Source: Streptomyces sp. NK08204 (GTDB lineage Bacteria; Actinomycetota; Actinomycetes; Streptomycetales; Streptomycetaceae). Taken from it: a stretch of 64,000 bases of DNA. Location of the stretch: positions 1-64,000 of the forward strand of contig NZ_JAINVF010000021.1 in the NCBI RefSeq assembly GCF_020400585.1, written 5' to 3'. The notes beneath the pieces were generated by a model that saw nothing but the letters and a program-made list of their open reading frames with translations, was not told the origin of the DNA and ran no database searches. Positions 42,699 through 51,288 of this stretch are shown piece after piece; within the stretch, counting starts at the first letter, position 1, and the number at the start of each line of letters is the position of its first letter. The position numbers and the translations under genes were made by a program.

Positions 42699-43976
42699 TC
42701 ACGGCGGCCCGGAGCCGTTCAGCCAGAACGCCCCGTAGACCGCCGACGCCACCGCCACCCCCGCCGTGACCAGCGCCGACCGGGACGTACGCGCCCGGGC
42801 CAGGGTGTGGGCGAGCGGCAGCAGCAGCGGGAAGGCGGGCAGCAGGAGGCGGGGCTTGGAGCCGAAGTAGCTCGACGCGCACAGCGCGAGGGCCAGGACG
42901 ACACCCGTGTAGACCAGCAGCGGGACGGGCTGGCGCCGACGTACCCCGGTCACGTAGAGCCAGATCAGCAGGGCGACCCCGAGGACCAGTCCGGCGCCGG
43001 CCGGTGCGGACGGAACCGACGTGAACTTTTCGCCGACGAAGCGCGCGAAGGCGTAACCGCCGTCGAAGCCGTTGCGCCACCCGGCCTGCACGTCCAGATA
43101 TCCGAGCGGCCCCTTGCCGGTGCGGTGCCCGACCCACAGGACATATCCGGCGGCGCCGAGAGGTGCGATCACCATGCCGAGGGCCCGGCGCCATGAGGGG
43201 GCGTCGGGTGTGGACGAGGGGGCGCGTGTCGCAGCCCGCGCGCCGTTCTCTCTTGATATGCGCCCGGTCGGGGAGTCGTACGGCGGCGCGGGGGCGCGTT
43301 CGTCGGCCTGCGCGCCGTGCGATTCGCTCGCGCTTCGGGTGCCCACGAACGAGAGCACGCCCGCCACCCACACCGCCGCGACCACCGCAGCCCCCACCGG
43401 CCGGGTCAGCCCCGCCAGCGCCGCGAGCAGCCCGGCGCTCACCCACCGGCCGGTCAGCAGCGCGTACAGCGACCAGGCGGCCAGCGCCGTGAACAGCGAC
43501 TCGCTGTACGCCATCGACTGCACGATCCCGACCGGCAGCACCGCCCACAGCAGCACCGCGCACAGGCCGACGCGGGGGCCGTGCACCCACTCCGCCACCG
43601 CGAAGATCCCCCCGGCCGCGGCCAGCGAGGAGAGCAGGGAGACAGCGAAGCCGGCGTCGGCGTACGACAGCGGCGTGACCGCGTGCAGCAGCCGCTCGAG
43701 CCAGGGCAGCAGCGGGAAGAACGCCAGGTTGGAGTGGACGTCTCCGTTCGGCAGCCGCACCTCGTAGCCGTAGCCCAGCTCAGCGACCCGCGTGTACCAC
43801 AGCGCGTCCCAGCGCGCGGTCAGCAAGGTGTACGCGCTCTTGCCGCGCGCGGCGCTCCACACCGCCAACACGATCAGGCCCAGGGCGCGCACCGCCGCGT
43901 ATCCCACAAGCGCAGGAGCCACCCGGCGCGGCAGGGTCGCGCGGGGCGGGGACACGCGTGTCGCAAGATCGGTCAC
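42699..43976 (-). CDS. Polytopic mannosyltransferase-like membrane protein (GT-C type)
   Basis: A 425-residue protein with about ten membrane segments. ARWDALWYTRVAELGY near residue 55, then SNLAFFPLLPWLERLL, resemble PIG-V/GT-C mannosyltransferases that use polyprenyl-phosphate sugars. A ~55-residue hydrophilic insert near the middle (RSASESHGAQADERAPAP) is unusual and low complexity. GTG 43976 (start VTDLATRV) has GATAAT 7 bases upstream on the minus strand (43984-43989), supporting it over the farther ATG at 44057. The 236 bp between this gene and the PAP2 gene is AT-rich but without a convincing gene. Confidence 0.8.
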   Translation of the reverse strand: MTDLATRVSPPRATLPRRVAPALVGYAAVRALGLIVLAVWSAARGKSAYTLLTARWDALWYTRVAELGYGYEVRLPNGDVHSNLAFFPLLPWLERLLHAVTPLSYADAGFAVSLLSSLAAAGGIFAVAEWVHGPRVGLCAVLLWAVLPVGIVQSMAYSESLFTALAAWSLYALLTGRWVSAGLLAALAGLTRPVGAAVVAAVWVAGVLSFVGTRSASESHGAQADERAPAPPYDSPTGRISRENGARAATRAPSSTPDAPSWRRALGMVIAPLGAAGYVLWVGHRTGKGPLGYLDVQAGWRNGFDGGYAFARFVGEKFTSVPSAPAGAGLVLGVALLIWLYVTGVRRRQPVPLLVYTGVVLALALCASSYFGSKPRLLLPAFPLLLPLAHTLARARTSRSALVTAGVAVASAVYGAFWLNGSGPP

Positions 43977-44041
43977 GGGGACGATTATCGACGGGACGGG
44001 GAGGTGGGCCGTGCGCCGGGGCCTGGTCAAGGGGTGCGGCA

Positions 44042-44055
44042 GTGGCGTACGCCAC
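44042..44055. promoter_or_regulatory. 14-bp palindrome in the divergent mannosyltransferase/MFS promoter region
   Basis: GTGGCGTACGCCAC is perfectly symmetric. It lies about 65 bp before the mannosyltransferase-like start and 180 bp before the MFS start, and may be an operator. A TACGCT (44114-44119) may be an MFS -10. Confidence 0.4.
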
Positions 44056-44235
44056 ACGGGTTGGGTCGCGCGTGTGAGAGGTCCGCCACGTGTCCGGCGG
44101 GCGAACTCGCGTACGCTGACGAGTCACCCGCGTGGGTTTGCGCGGGCCGGAGACACCGCTCCTCTTCCGGCCGCACGACGGCAGTCCCCACCCGTCGGCC
44201 CGCACTGCGCGAGGGAACATCTGGGAGGTACGTAC

Positions 44236-45891
44236 ATGTCCGGCACGACCACGGCTGCCGTGCGGCAGCGCCGTCGGGCGGCCGGGGCCGGTGCCAACCG
44301 CTGGGTGGTGCTCGTCGTCCTCTGCGTCAGCCTGCTGCTCGTCGCCCTGGACGCGACCGTGCTGCACGTGGCGGTCCCCGCTGTCACCGAGGACCTGCGG
44401 CCCGGCGCCATAGAACTGCTCTGGATCGTCGACGTCTACCCGCTGGTCTGCGCCTCGCTGCTCATCCTCTTCGGCACCCTGGGCGACCGGGTCGGCCGCA
44501 GACGCATCCTGCTGCTCGGCTACACCCTGTTCGGTGTCGCCTCCGCGGTGGCCGCCCTGGCGCAGACCGCCGAGACGCTCATCCTGGCCCGCGCACTCCT
44601 CGGCGTCGGCGGCGCGATGATCATGCCCGCGACCCTGTCGATCCTCCGCCAGGTCTTCCCCGACCGGCGCGAGCGCGCGCTGGCCATCGGCATCTGGAGC
44701 GCGGTGGCCGCCGTCGGCGCGGCGGTCGGGCCGCTGCTCGGCGGATTCCTGCTGGAGCACTTCTGGTGGGGCGCGGTCTTCCTGGTCAACGTCCCGCTGA
44801 TGCTGGTGAGCCTGCCGATCGGCCGGATGCTGCTGCCCGAGTCGCGCGGCGACCGCGACGGCCCCTGGGACGTGGTCGGCGCGCTGATGGCGGCGGTCGG
44901 CCTGTTCGGTGCGGTCTTCGGCGTGAAGCGGCTCGGCGGCGGGGAACCGGTCGCGAGCCCGTTGACCGTCCTGCCCCTGCTCGCGGGCGGGGCGCTCCTG
45001 CTGCTCTTCGTACGGCGGCAGAAGCGGCGGACGTACCCGCTGGTCGACCTGCGGATGTTCCGGCGGCCCGCGTTCAGCACCTCGGTGGGCTGCATCGTGC
45101 TGGCGATGCTCGCGCTGGTGGGCCTGGAGCTGATCGCGGCCCAGTACCTCCAGCTGGTGCTCGGACTCACGCCGCTGGAGACGGGACTCAGACTGCTGCC
45201 GCTGACCATCGCGGCGATGGCGGCGGGGCTGGCCGGCGCGCGGATGCTGCGCCGGTTCGGGCCGCGCCGGATGGTGTGCTTCGGCTTCTGCCTCACCGCG
45301 GCCGCGGTCCTCGTGCTGACGGCGATGGGCGCGAGCGACGACGCCGGCCTGCTGCTCTTCGGCTTCGTGCTGCTCGGCTTCGGCCTGGAGACGACCCTCT
45401 TCGGCGCCTACGAGTCGATGCTGAGCGAGGCCCCGGCCGAGCAGGCCGGCGGGGCGGCGGCGATCGGTGAGACCTCCTACCAGCTGGGCGCCGGCATCGG
45501 CATCGCGCTGCTCGGCAGCGTGATGAACGCGGCCTACGCACCCGGTCTGGCGTCGGTGCCCGGCGTCCCGGCGTCGGCCTCGGCCTCGGCGGGGCACTCG
45601 CTGGGCGAGGCGTACGACGTCGCCGGCCGGCTCGGCGGTCCGGCCGGGGCCGCGCTGCGGCGGGCGGCCCGCGACTCCTTCGTACACGGACTGCATGTGA
45701 CCCTGCTGGTCAGCGCGGGTCTGCTCCTGCTCGGCGCGGCGATGGCCCTGCGGCTGCCGCGGATCATGCACTGCCCGGAGCAGCAGGCCAGGACCGAGCG
45801 GCCCGCCGGCGTCGAAGTTCCCGCGCCCCGGGAGGCCGCGCAGCCGAGGGTGCCCGTGGCGGCTCTGGACGTGCGGGACGTGGCATCGTAA
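44236..45891 (+). CDS. MFS transporter, DHA2 (14-helix) drug exporter family
   Basis: A 551-residue proton-driven exporter with about 14 membrane segments. DHA2 signatures include LDATVLHVAVPAV (motif D1), GDRVGRRRILLLG (motif A), and ARALLGVGGAMIMPATLSIL (motif B/C region). The SmvA/QacA-like subgroup is the closest by eye, exporting cationic compounds; substrate is not predictable. GGGAGG lies 7 bases before ATG 44236. No TetR-type regulator is adjacent, although palindromes lie on both sides. Confidence 0.92.
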   Translation: MSGTTTAAVRQRRRAAGAGANRWVVLVVLCVSLLLVALDATVLHVAVPAVTEDLRPGAIELLWIVDVYPLVCASLLILFGTLGDRVGRRRILLLGYTLFGVASAVAALAQTAETLILARALLGVGGAMIMPATLSILRQVFPDRRERALAIGIWSAVAAVGAAVGPLLGGFLLEHFWWGAVFLVNVPLMLVSLPIGRMLLPESRGDRDGPWDVVGALMAAVGLFGAVFGVKRLGGGEPVASPLTVLPLLAGGALLLLFVRRQKRRTYPLVDLRMFRRPAFSTSVGCIVLAMLALVGLELIAAQYLQLVLGLTPLETGLRLLPLTIAAMAAGLAGARMLRRFGPRRMVCFGFCLTAAAVLVLTAMGASDDAGLLLFGFVLLGFGLETTLFGAYESMLSEAPAEQAGGAAAIGETSYQLGAGIGIALLGSVMNAAYAPGLASVPGVPASASASAGHSLGEAYDVAGRLGGPAGAALRRAARDSFVHGLHVTLLVSAGLLLLGAAMALRLPRIMHCPEQQARTERPAGVEVPAPREAAQPRVPVAALDVRDVAS

Positions 45892-45908
45892 CGTCGGCCG
45901 GGAATTGT

Positions 45909-45925
45909 AACTAGCGTCGCTAGTT
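45909..45925. promoter_or_regulatory. 17-bp palindrome before the acyl-CoA dehydrogenase gene
   Basis: AACTAGC-GTC-GCTAGTT, a perfect 7-bp inverted repeat with flanking T-rich sequence, 33 bp before the start codon. Size and symmetry fit a TetR- or MarR-family operator. Confidence 0.6.
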
Positions 45926-45958
45926 TTCACTCTGTCCCCGTGTGCCGGAGGGTTGTCC

Positions 45959-47149
45959 ATGTCCGCGTCCGCGAAGTTGCCCCCGTTCGATGCCGCCGAC
46001 CCGCTCGGGATCGACGACCTGCTGGAGCCGGAGGACCTGGCCGTCCGGGACACCGTCCGCTCCTGGGCCGCCGACCGCGTGCTGCCGCACATCTCCGACT
46101 GGTACGAGACGGGCGAGCTGCCGCAGATCCGGGAACTCGCGCGCGAACTCGGCGGCATCGGCGCGCTCGGCATGTCGCTGACCGGATACGGCTGCGCCGG
46201 GGCCACCGCGGTCCAGTACGGCCTCGCCTGTCTGGAGCTGGAGGCCGCCGACTCGGGCATCCGGTCCCTGGTCTCCGTGCAGGGCTCTCTCGCGATGTAC
46301 GCCATCCACCGCTTCGGCAGCGAGGAGCAGAAGCAGCAGTGGCTGCCGCGCATGGCCGCCGGCGAGGTGATCGGCTGCTTCGGTCTCACCGAGCCCGACA
46401 TCGGTTCCGACCCGGCCTCCATGCGCACCCACGCCAAGCGCGACGGCGACGACTGGGTCCTCAACGGCCGCAAGATGTGGATCACCAACGGGTCCGTGGC
46501 CGGGGTCGCCGTCGTGTGGGCACAGACGGAGGAAGGGATCCGCGGGTTCGTCGTACCGACCGACACCCCCGGGTTCTCGGCCCCCGAGATCAAGCACAAG
46601 TGGTCCCTGCGGGCCTCCGTCACCAGCGAACTCGTCCTCGACGACGTACGGCTGCCCGCCAGCGCCGTCCTGCCCGACGGCACCGGCCTGCGCGGCCCGC
46701 TCAGCTGCCTGTCGCACGCCCGCTACGGCATCGTCTGGGGTGCGATGGGCGCCGCGCGCAGCAGCTTCGAGTCGGCCGTGGAGTACGCGAAGACGCGGGA
46801 GCAGTTCGGGCGGCCCATCGGCGGCTTCCAGCTCACCCAGGCCAAACTCGCCGACATGGCGGTCGAACTGCACAAGGGGATTCTGCTCGCCCACCATCTG
46901 GGGCGGCGGATGGACGCCGGCCGCCTGCGCCCCGAGCAGGTCAGCTTCGGCAAGCTCAACAACGTCCGCGAGGCGATCGAGATCTGCCGCACGGCGCGGA
47001 CGATCCTCGGTGCCAACGGGATCTCCCTGGAATATCCCGTGATGCGGCACGCGACCAACCTGGAATCGGTGCTCACCTACGAGGGCACCGTCGAGATGCA
47101 CCAGCTCGTGCTGGGCAAGGCGCTCACCGGGCTCGACGCCTTCCGCTGA
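45959..47149 (+). CDS. Acyl-CoA dehydrogenase, glutaryl-CoA dehydrogenase-like
   Basis: A 396-residue FAD enzyme that oxidises acyl-CoA. GCFGLTEPDIGSDP and WITNGSVAGVAVVWA are FAD-binding segments; the catalytic Glu lies in TYEGTVEMHQ near residue 372; REQFGRPIGGFQLTQAKLADM is the C-terminal signature. The sequence is closest by pattern to glutaryl-CoA dehydrogenases (lysine/tryptophan degradation), though the decarboxylation-specific residues were not verified. GGAGGG lies 6 bases before ATG 45959. Probably repressed through the AACTAGC palindrome; no regulator gene is adjacent. Confidence 0.9.
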   Translation: MSASAKLPPFDAADPLGIDDLLEPEDLAVRDTVRSWAADRVLPHISDWYETGELPQIRELARELGGIGALGMSLTGYGCAGATAVQYGLACLELEAADSGIRSLVSVQGSLAMYAIHRFGSEEQKQQWLPRMAAGEVIGCFGLTEPDIGSDPASMRTHAKRDGDDWVLNGRKMWITNGSVAGVAVVWAQTEEGIRGFVVPTDTPGFSAPEIKHKWSLRASVTSELVLDDVRLPASAVLPDGTGLRGPLSCLSHARYGIVWGAMGAARSSFESAVEYAKTREQFGRPIGGFQLTQAKLADMAVELHKGILLAHHLGRRMDAGRLRPEQVSFGKLNNVREAIEICRTARTILGANGISLEYPVMRHATNLESVLTYEGTVEMHQLVLGKALTGLDAFR

Positions 47150-47161
47150 CCCTCAGCAGCG

Positions 47162-47186
47162 GGCAGGGCCGGTGAGCGGCCCTGCC
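47162..47186. terminator. Hairpin between acyl-CoA dehydrogenase and convergent sepF-like genes
   Basis: GGCAGGGCC / GGCCCTGCC, 9 bp with a 7-base loop, directly adjoining the sepF-like stop codon. Confidence 0.8.
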
Positions 47187-47624
47187 TCAGCTCTGGTTGA
47201 AGAAACCGTCCTCGCGGTGGGCCGCCGGCTCACCGCTGACGATCTCCGTGTTCGCGGGCGTCAGCAGGAACACCCGGGTCGCGACCCGCTCGATCGTGCC
47301 CCGCAGCCCGAAGGTGAGTCCGGCGGCGAAGTCCACCACGCGCTTGGCGTCGGTCGGCTCCATCGCCGTCAGGTTCATGATGACCGGGACGCCCTCGCGG
47401 AACAGCTCACCGATGGCGCGGGCGTCCCGGAAGCTGTCCGGGGTGACCGTGCCGATCCGGCGGCCCTTCTCCACGGCGACGTCCGTCGCCACCCTCACCC
47501 GGGGGTCGGTGGCCCAGGCATCGCCGGGCTCGGTCCCCTCGTTGTAGTCGTCGTCGTAGTAGCGCTCGTCATCGTTGTCGTCGACGAGGCCGAGCCACGC
47601 ACTGGCCTTGCGTACCGATCCCAT
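47187..47624 (-). CDS. SepF-like cell division protein
   Basis: A 145-residue protein with the SepF core RRIGTVTPDSFRDARAIGELFREGVPVIMNLTAMEPTDAKRVVDFAAGLTFGL...VFLLTPANTEI (short parts: VIMNLT, DAKRVVDF, VFLLTP). SepF anchors FtsZ to the membrane in actinobacteria. The linker is only ~35 residues and acidic (DDNDDERYYDDDYNEG), shorter than in the dcw-cluster SepF, so this is one of the extra Streptomyces paralogues rather than the main one. GGAGG lies before the ATG. Its divergent neighbour encodes a Cys-rich protein. Confidence 0.9.
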   Translation of the reverse strand: MGSVRKASAWLGLVDDNDDERYYDDDYNEGTEPGDAWATDPRVRVATDVAVEKGRRIGTVTPDSFRDARAIGELFREGVPVIMNLTAMEPTDAKRVVDFAAGLTFGLRGTIERVATRVFLLTPANTEIVSGEPAAHREDGFFNQS

Positions 47625-47887
47625 GGACGCCTCCTCTCACAGCGGTCTTCTTGCGTTCCTCTTCCCTATGGTCGTCCATGATGCTGACAGCGCGCCAAGT
47701 GGATGGGCGCCGCGCGGGGGGTTTGTGACGGTACTGGTGCACAGCCGATCCGTCGAGAGTCCTTGTGCCCCAAGGGTTCTGACACATACGGCTGCTGACT
47801 GTGAGTGAAATATGATTGTTGTTGGCGGACGGGTGAGGCGCGGGGCGTCCGGGTGAACGTCTCATCGGGCCACGGGGGGAGATCATC

Positions 47888-49015
47888 GTGTTCGGAATCG
47901 TCAGGCCCTGCAGCCATCGGCTGGGGGAGCGCTTCAAAGCCGAGTGGATGGCGCACTTGTGCGGGCTGTGCCTCGCGCTGCGCCGGGACCACGGACAGTT
48001 CGCGCGGATCGTGACGAACTATGACGGGCTTCTCATATCGGTTCTGACGGAGGCTCAGGCAGGACGGGCGAGCGGATCCCGCCGCACCGCCGGGCCGTGC
48101 GCGCTGCGGGGCATGCGCACGGCGTCCGTCGCCCAGGGCGAGGGAGCGCGGCTCGCCGCCGCCGTCTCGCTGGTGCTCGCCTCGGCCAAGGTCCGCGACC
48201 ATGTCGTGGACCGCGACGGACTGCTGGCCCGGGCGCCCGTCGCGGCTGCCGCCCGCCGGGTCGCCGCGAACTGGGGGCGGGCCGGGGCGCGCACGGGGTC
48301 GGCGGTCGGCTTCGACACCGGCCTGCTGCTCGACGCCGTGGGCCGGCAGACCGGCATCGAGGCCCTCGCGGGCCATGGCACCCCGATCCTGACGGTGACC
48401 GAACCGACCGAGACGGCGACCGCCGCGGCGTTCGCGCACACCGCGGTGCTGGCGGGGCGGCCCGCCAACGGCGAGCCCCTCGCCGAGGCCGGGCGCCTCT
48501 TCGGGCGGCTCGCGCACCTCCTGGACGCCGTCGAGGACCGGCACGCCGACGCCGAGTCGGGCGCCTGGAACCCTCTGACCGCCACCGGCACCTCCCTCGC
48601 CGAGGCCCGCCGGCTTGCCGACGACGCCCTGCACGGCATCCAGCTCGCGCTGCGGGAAGCCGAGTTCGCGGACGGCCGGCTGGTCCATCTGCTGCTCGTT
48701 CACGAGTTGCGCCGCTCGGTGGACCGGGCGTTCGGCACCGTCCCGGCCTGCGCTGCGCACCAGCCGGGACCGTATGTCCCCGGGCCCCCGCCCGCACCCC
48801 ACAAGCCCCTGGAGCCCCGCGGTCTCCTGCCCGGCTGCGGGATGTTCCTGCTGCTGTGCTGCACGTGCCAGATGTGCTGCGCCACGGAGTACGAAGGGCC
48901 CTGGTCGCGCAAGAAACGGGAAGGCTGCTGCCACAGCTGCGACTGCGACCGCCCGTGCAGCGGGTGTGACGGTTGCGGTGGTTGCGACTGCTGCTGTCCT
49001 TGCGACGGTTGCTGA
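47888..49015 (+). CDS. DUF5685-type protein with extreme Cys-rich C-terminal tail
   Basis: A 375-residue protein. The N-terminus is MFGIVRPCSHRLGERFKAEW followed by HLCGLCLALRRDHG, giving a conserved Cys set; the middle ~270 residues are alpha-helical (isoprenoid-synthase-like or YfbM-like is only a guess). The last ~60 residues hold 19 cysteines, including CCTCQMCC and GCDGCGGCDCCCPCDGC, plausibly a metal-binding module. GTG 47888 follows a GGGGGGAG site. A TATGAT (47811-47816) may be its -10. A terminator follows. Function unknown. Confidence 0.82.
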   Translation: MFGIVRPCSHRLGERFKAEWMAHLCGLCLALRRDHGQFARIVTNYDGLLISVLTEAQAGRASGSRRTAGPCALRGMRTASVAQGEGARLAAAVSLVLASAKVRDHVVDRDGLLARAPVAAAARRVAANWGRAGARTGSAVGFDTGLLLDAVGRQTGIEALAGHGTPILTVTEPTETATAAAFAHTAVLAGRPANGEPLAEAGRLFGRLAHLLDAVEDRHADAESGAWNPLTATGTSLAEARRLADDALHGIQLALREAEFADGRLVHLLLVHELRRSVDRAFGTVPACAAHQPGPYVPGPPPAPHKPLEPRGLLPGCGMFLLLCCTCQMCCATEYEGPWSRKKREGCCHSCDCDRPCSGCDGCGGCDCCCPCDGC

Positions 49016-49039
49016 CCCACTGCCGTCACGGCACGCAGA

Positions 49040-49068
49040 AGCCCCGCCAGGTATCACCTGACGGGGCT
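49040..49068 (+). terminator. Hairpin terminator after the Cys-rich gene
   Basis: AGCCCCGCCAGGT / ACCTGACGGGGCT, 12 of 13 pairs with a 3-base loop, 25 bp after the stop. Confidence 0.85.
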
Positions 49069-49366
49069 CTCCTGCGCACCACATGCCATGGCTGCGCCCG
49101 GACCTCAAGTCCGCGTGGAGCAGGCCGTCCGCGAAGACCGAACTGCTCAGTCCCTGTGAACCCTGCCTCCTCGGCCGGCAGTTCCCGCATCCCCGCGGCA
49201 GCGCCGGCGGCAGGGCAGCCGCTGTTGGGAACGAACGCCGGAGTCCTGCCCGCCGGCACACAGTATGTACGCAGGCGCGTAGGGCTTGTTCCCCGTGACG
49301 ATGACCGTTTCACACCCAGGTCGGCGCGGCGGTACCCGTCGCACGTACAAAGGCTCCGACGGAAAC
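49069..49366. other. 298-bp region without a convincing gene
   Basis: Third-position G+C bias is weak in all frames and no good start signal is present. It separates two terminators and borders the truncated genes at 49427-50075, so it may be residual DNA from a rearrangement. Confidence 0.4.
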
Positions 49367-49399
49367 GATGAGCCGCCCACACGCTGTGAGCGGCTCATC
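49367..49399 (-). terminator. Hairpin terminator after the small minus-strand gene
   Basis: GATGAGCCGC / GCGGCTCATC, 10 bp perfect with a 13-base loop, 28 bp beyond the stop of the minus-strand gene at 49427. Confidence 0.75.
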
Positions 49400-49426
49400 A
49401 CTGTTCCCTGCTGGTCAGGGGGCGGG

Positions 49427-49684
49427 CTACGGCGCTCCTATGCGTAGGAACTCACCATAGATTCGATGCAGCAGAACTGCATACCGATAATGGGCGTCGA
49501 CAACTTCTCGCTCTTCCGTGGTCGCGCCTTCGCCGAATCGTTCCAGGCGAGAGGCGATCCCTTCAAGCAAACCCATGACGTCCCCCCGGGCCGGCTTGAA
49601 TATCCCCTCGTCGACAAAAGGGATCACCTGGGTCACATGTTCGTCGGCGAGAGCTAGGTCGCCACCCACTTCCTTCCAGGTCAC
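49427..49684 (-). CDS. Small hypothetical protein, possibly an orphan immunity protein or gene fragment
   Basis: From GTG 49684 it encodes 85 residues (start VTWKEVGG), helical with VIPFVDEGIFKPARGD and EEREVVDAHYRYAVLLHRIYGEF. Base use is less GC-biased than the neighbours. An upstream in-frame start at 49750 would read into sequence that on the other strand belongs to the truncated beta-propeller gene, so it is unlikely to be native. Small acidic helical proteins like this often accompany polymorphic toxins, but no toxin is present; this is inference only. Confidence 0.45.
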   Translation of the reverse strand: MTWKEVGGDLALADEHVTQVIPFVDEGIFKPARGDVMGLLEGIASRLERFGEGATTEEREVVDAHYRYAVLLHRIYGEFLRIGAP

Positions 49685-50075
49685 CCGCTTCGCCCCGGTG
49701 CCCGGCTCGGACCACAACACCGTCGCCATCGACCCGGTCACCAACCGCACCGCCCACCGCTACCGGATCAGCGGCACCACCTGGAAGTACAGCCTGTACG
49801 ACCTGGCCACCTTCAAGGCCGGCACCTTCACCCCGCTGGCCACCATCACCCAGCCCTCCGTGCTCACCGGGCCGACCTTCCAGGGCTACACCTCCATGGG
49901 CCAGTACCTGTACACGATCGACGGCACCGCCTACACCTACGACAGCGACGGCAACCGGACGAGCACCAGCAACACCCCCACGGTCGCCCGCCTCCACCTC
50001 GGCTTCGGCTCCGAGGAGTCCCTCACCCAGACCGACAAGAAGGCCAGCTTCTACTACAAGGACCTCGTCGTCTGA
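49680..50075 (+). pseudogene. N-terminally truncated secreted beta-propeller gene ('teichoic acid biosynthesis protein C'/phage-tail-like family)
   Basis: The frame reads FAPVPGSDHNTVAIDPVTNR, then FQGYTSMGQYLYTIDGTAY and ends LGFGSEE...ASFYYKDLVV. I recognise these as the last ~130 residues of a Streptomyces family that normally has a signal peptide and ~350-400 residues; the usual REPEGMAI segment before the end is also missing. No start codon with a ribosome binding site is present, and the upstream side is taken by an unrelated minus-strand gene. It is a decayed 3' fragment. Confidence 0.6.
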
Positions 50076-50284
50076 CGAAGAGCGGGCCGGTCCGAGCGCG
50101 GACGGGCGCCGGCGACTCTGCCCACCGCTGATCGAACAGGCCTTTTTTACAAGGACGTTGCCCGTGTCTTGTGCGTGGCGCCTGCGGGCGTCATTCTCAC
50201 TGGAGCGTGTCAGGAACACGCCAGAAAGCGCGTTACGGGTCCTCACCCCCCGGCCCGGCCTTCCGCTTCCCATGAGGAGGATCA

Positions 50285-51136
50285 GTGAGAGCCAAGCGCA
50301 CCCGACTGCTCGCCATCGCCGCAGGTCTCATCGCCGCGACCCTGGCCGGAGCCCCCACAGCGGGCGCGGTCGGCACCCCCGCCCGCAGTGCGGCCCAGCT
50401 GGCCCGCGTCTCGGACAACGTCGCCAAGGCCGCGGTCGACGGCACCGCCTGGTACACCGACCAGGCGACCGGCCGTGTCGTCGTCACCGCCGACAGTACG
50501 GTCACCAAGGCCGGCGTCGCCCGCATCGAGAAGGCGGCGGGCACCGACCGGGGCGCCGTGGAAGTCCGGCGCGCCGCCGGGGTCTTCCGCCCGCTGCTGT
50601 CCGCCGGCGCCGCCATCTACGGTGGCCAGTACCGCTGTTCCCTCGGCTTCAACGTGGTCAGCGGCAGCACGTACTACTTCCTCACGGCGGGCCACTGCGG
50701 CAAGGTCGCCAACACCTGGTACACCAACCAGTCCCACACCACGCTCATCGGCCCGAACATCGGCTACAGCTTCCCGGGCAACGACTACGCCCTCGTCCGG
50801 TACGACAACACCAGCCTCAGCCACTCCGGCGGCTACAGCGCGGCGAACGCCTACGTCGGCGAGAACGTCAAGCGCACCGGCTCCACTTCGGGCACCCACG
50901 GCGGTACGGTCACCGCCCTCAACGTCAGCGTCCGCTACCAGGGTGGCGGCACGGTCGACGGCATGATCCAGACCAACGTCTGCGCCGAGCCCGGCGACTC
51001 CGGCGGGCCCCTGTACGACGGGACGAAGGCGCTCGGCCTGACCTCCGGCGGCAGCGGCGACTGCACCACCGGCGGCACGACGTTCTACCAGCCCGTGCCC
51101 GAGGCGCTCAGCGCCTACGGCGTCAGCATCTACTAG
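50285..51136 (+). CDS. Secreted streptogrisin-type serine protease (S1 family) with propeptide
   Basis: A 283-residue pre-pro-enzyme. Signal peptide residues 1-28; propeptide about 29-105; mature chymotrypsin-fold domain from about residue 106. The triad is His137 (TAGHC), Asp167 (GNDYALV) and Ser239 (PGDSGGPL); Cys118/Cys138 and Cys233/Cys260 fit the two usual disulphides. The short propeptide groups it with SGPA/SGPB-like proteases. GTG 50285 is 4 bases after GAGGAGG. The stop codon is part of an 8-bp tandem repeat; a large hairpin follows. Confidence 0.93.
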   Translation: MRAKRTRLLAIAAGLIAATLAGAPTAGAVGTPARSAAQLARVSDNVAKAAVDGTAWYTDQATGRVVVTADSTVTKAGVARIEKAAGTDRGAVEVRRAAGVFRPLLSAGAAIYGGQYRCSLGFNVVSGSTYYFLTAGHCGKVANTWYTNQSHTTLIGPNIGYSFPGNDYALVRYDNTSLSHSGGYSAANAYVGENVKRTGSTSGTHGGTVTALNVSVRYQGGGTVDGMIQTNVCAEPGDSGGPLYDGTKALGLTSGGSGDCTTGGTTFYQPVPEALSAYGVSIY

Positions 51137-51181
51137 ACCCGTAGACCCGTAGACCCGTAGACCCGTAGACCCGTAGACCCG
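51134..51181 (+). repeat. Six exact copies of TAGACCCG, the first containing the protease stop codon
   Basis: The 8-bp unit runs without variation. Every copy carries an in-unit TAG, so gain or loss of copies would not affect the protease reading frame. A slippage-prone microsatellite. Confidence 0.95.
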
Positions 51182-51242
51182 TGCGGCGGCGTCGTGGCCG
51201 CATTCGGGACGTCGGGCACGGGTGACCGGCAGGACGGTTGAA

Positions 51243-51288
51243 GGCTGCACGGCCGAAAGGCGCCCTCGGGGCGGTCGGCCGTGCAGCC
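51243..51288. terminator. 14-bp perfect hairpin after the protease gene
   Basis: GGCTGCACGGCCGA / TCGGCCGTGCAGCC with an 18-base loop that can itself partly pair (GGCGCCC/GGGGCGG). Likely protease terminator. Confidence 0.7.

Noticed and set aside
49026..49382. 118-residue minus-strand frame
   Set aside because: It contains both flanking terminators and has weak codon bias.
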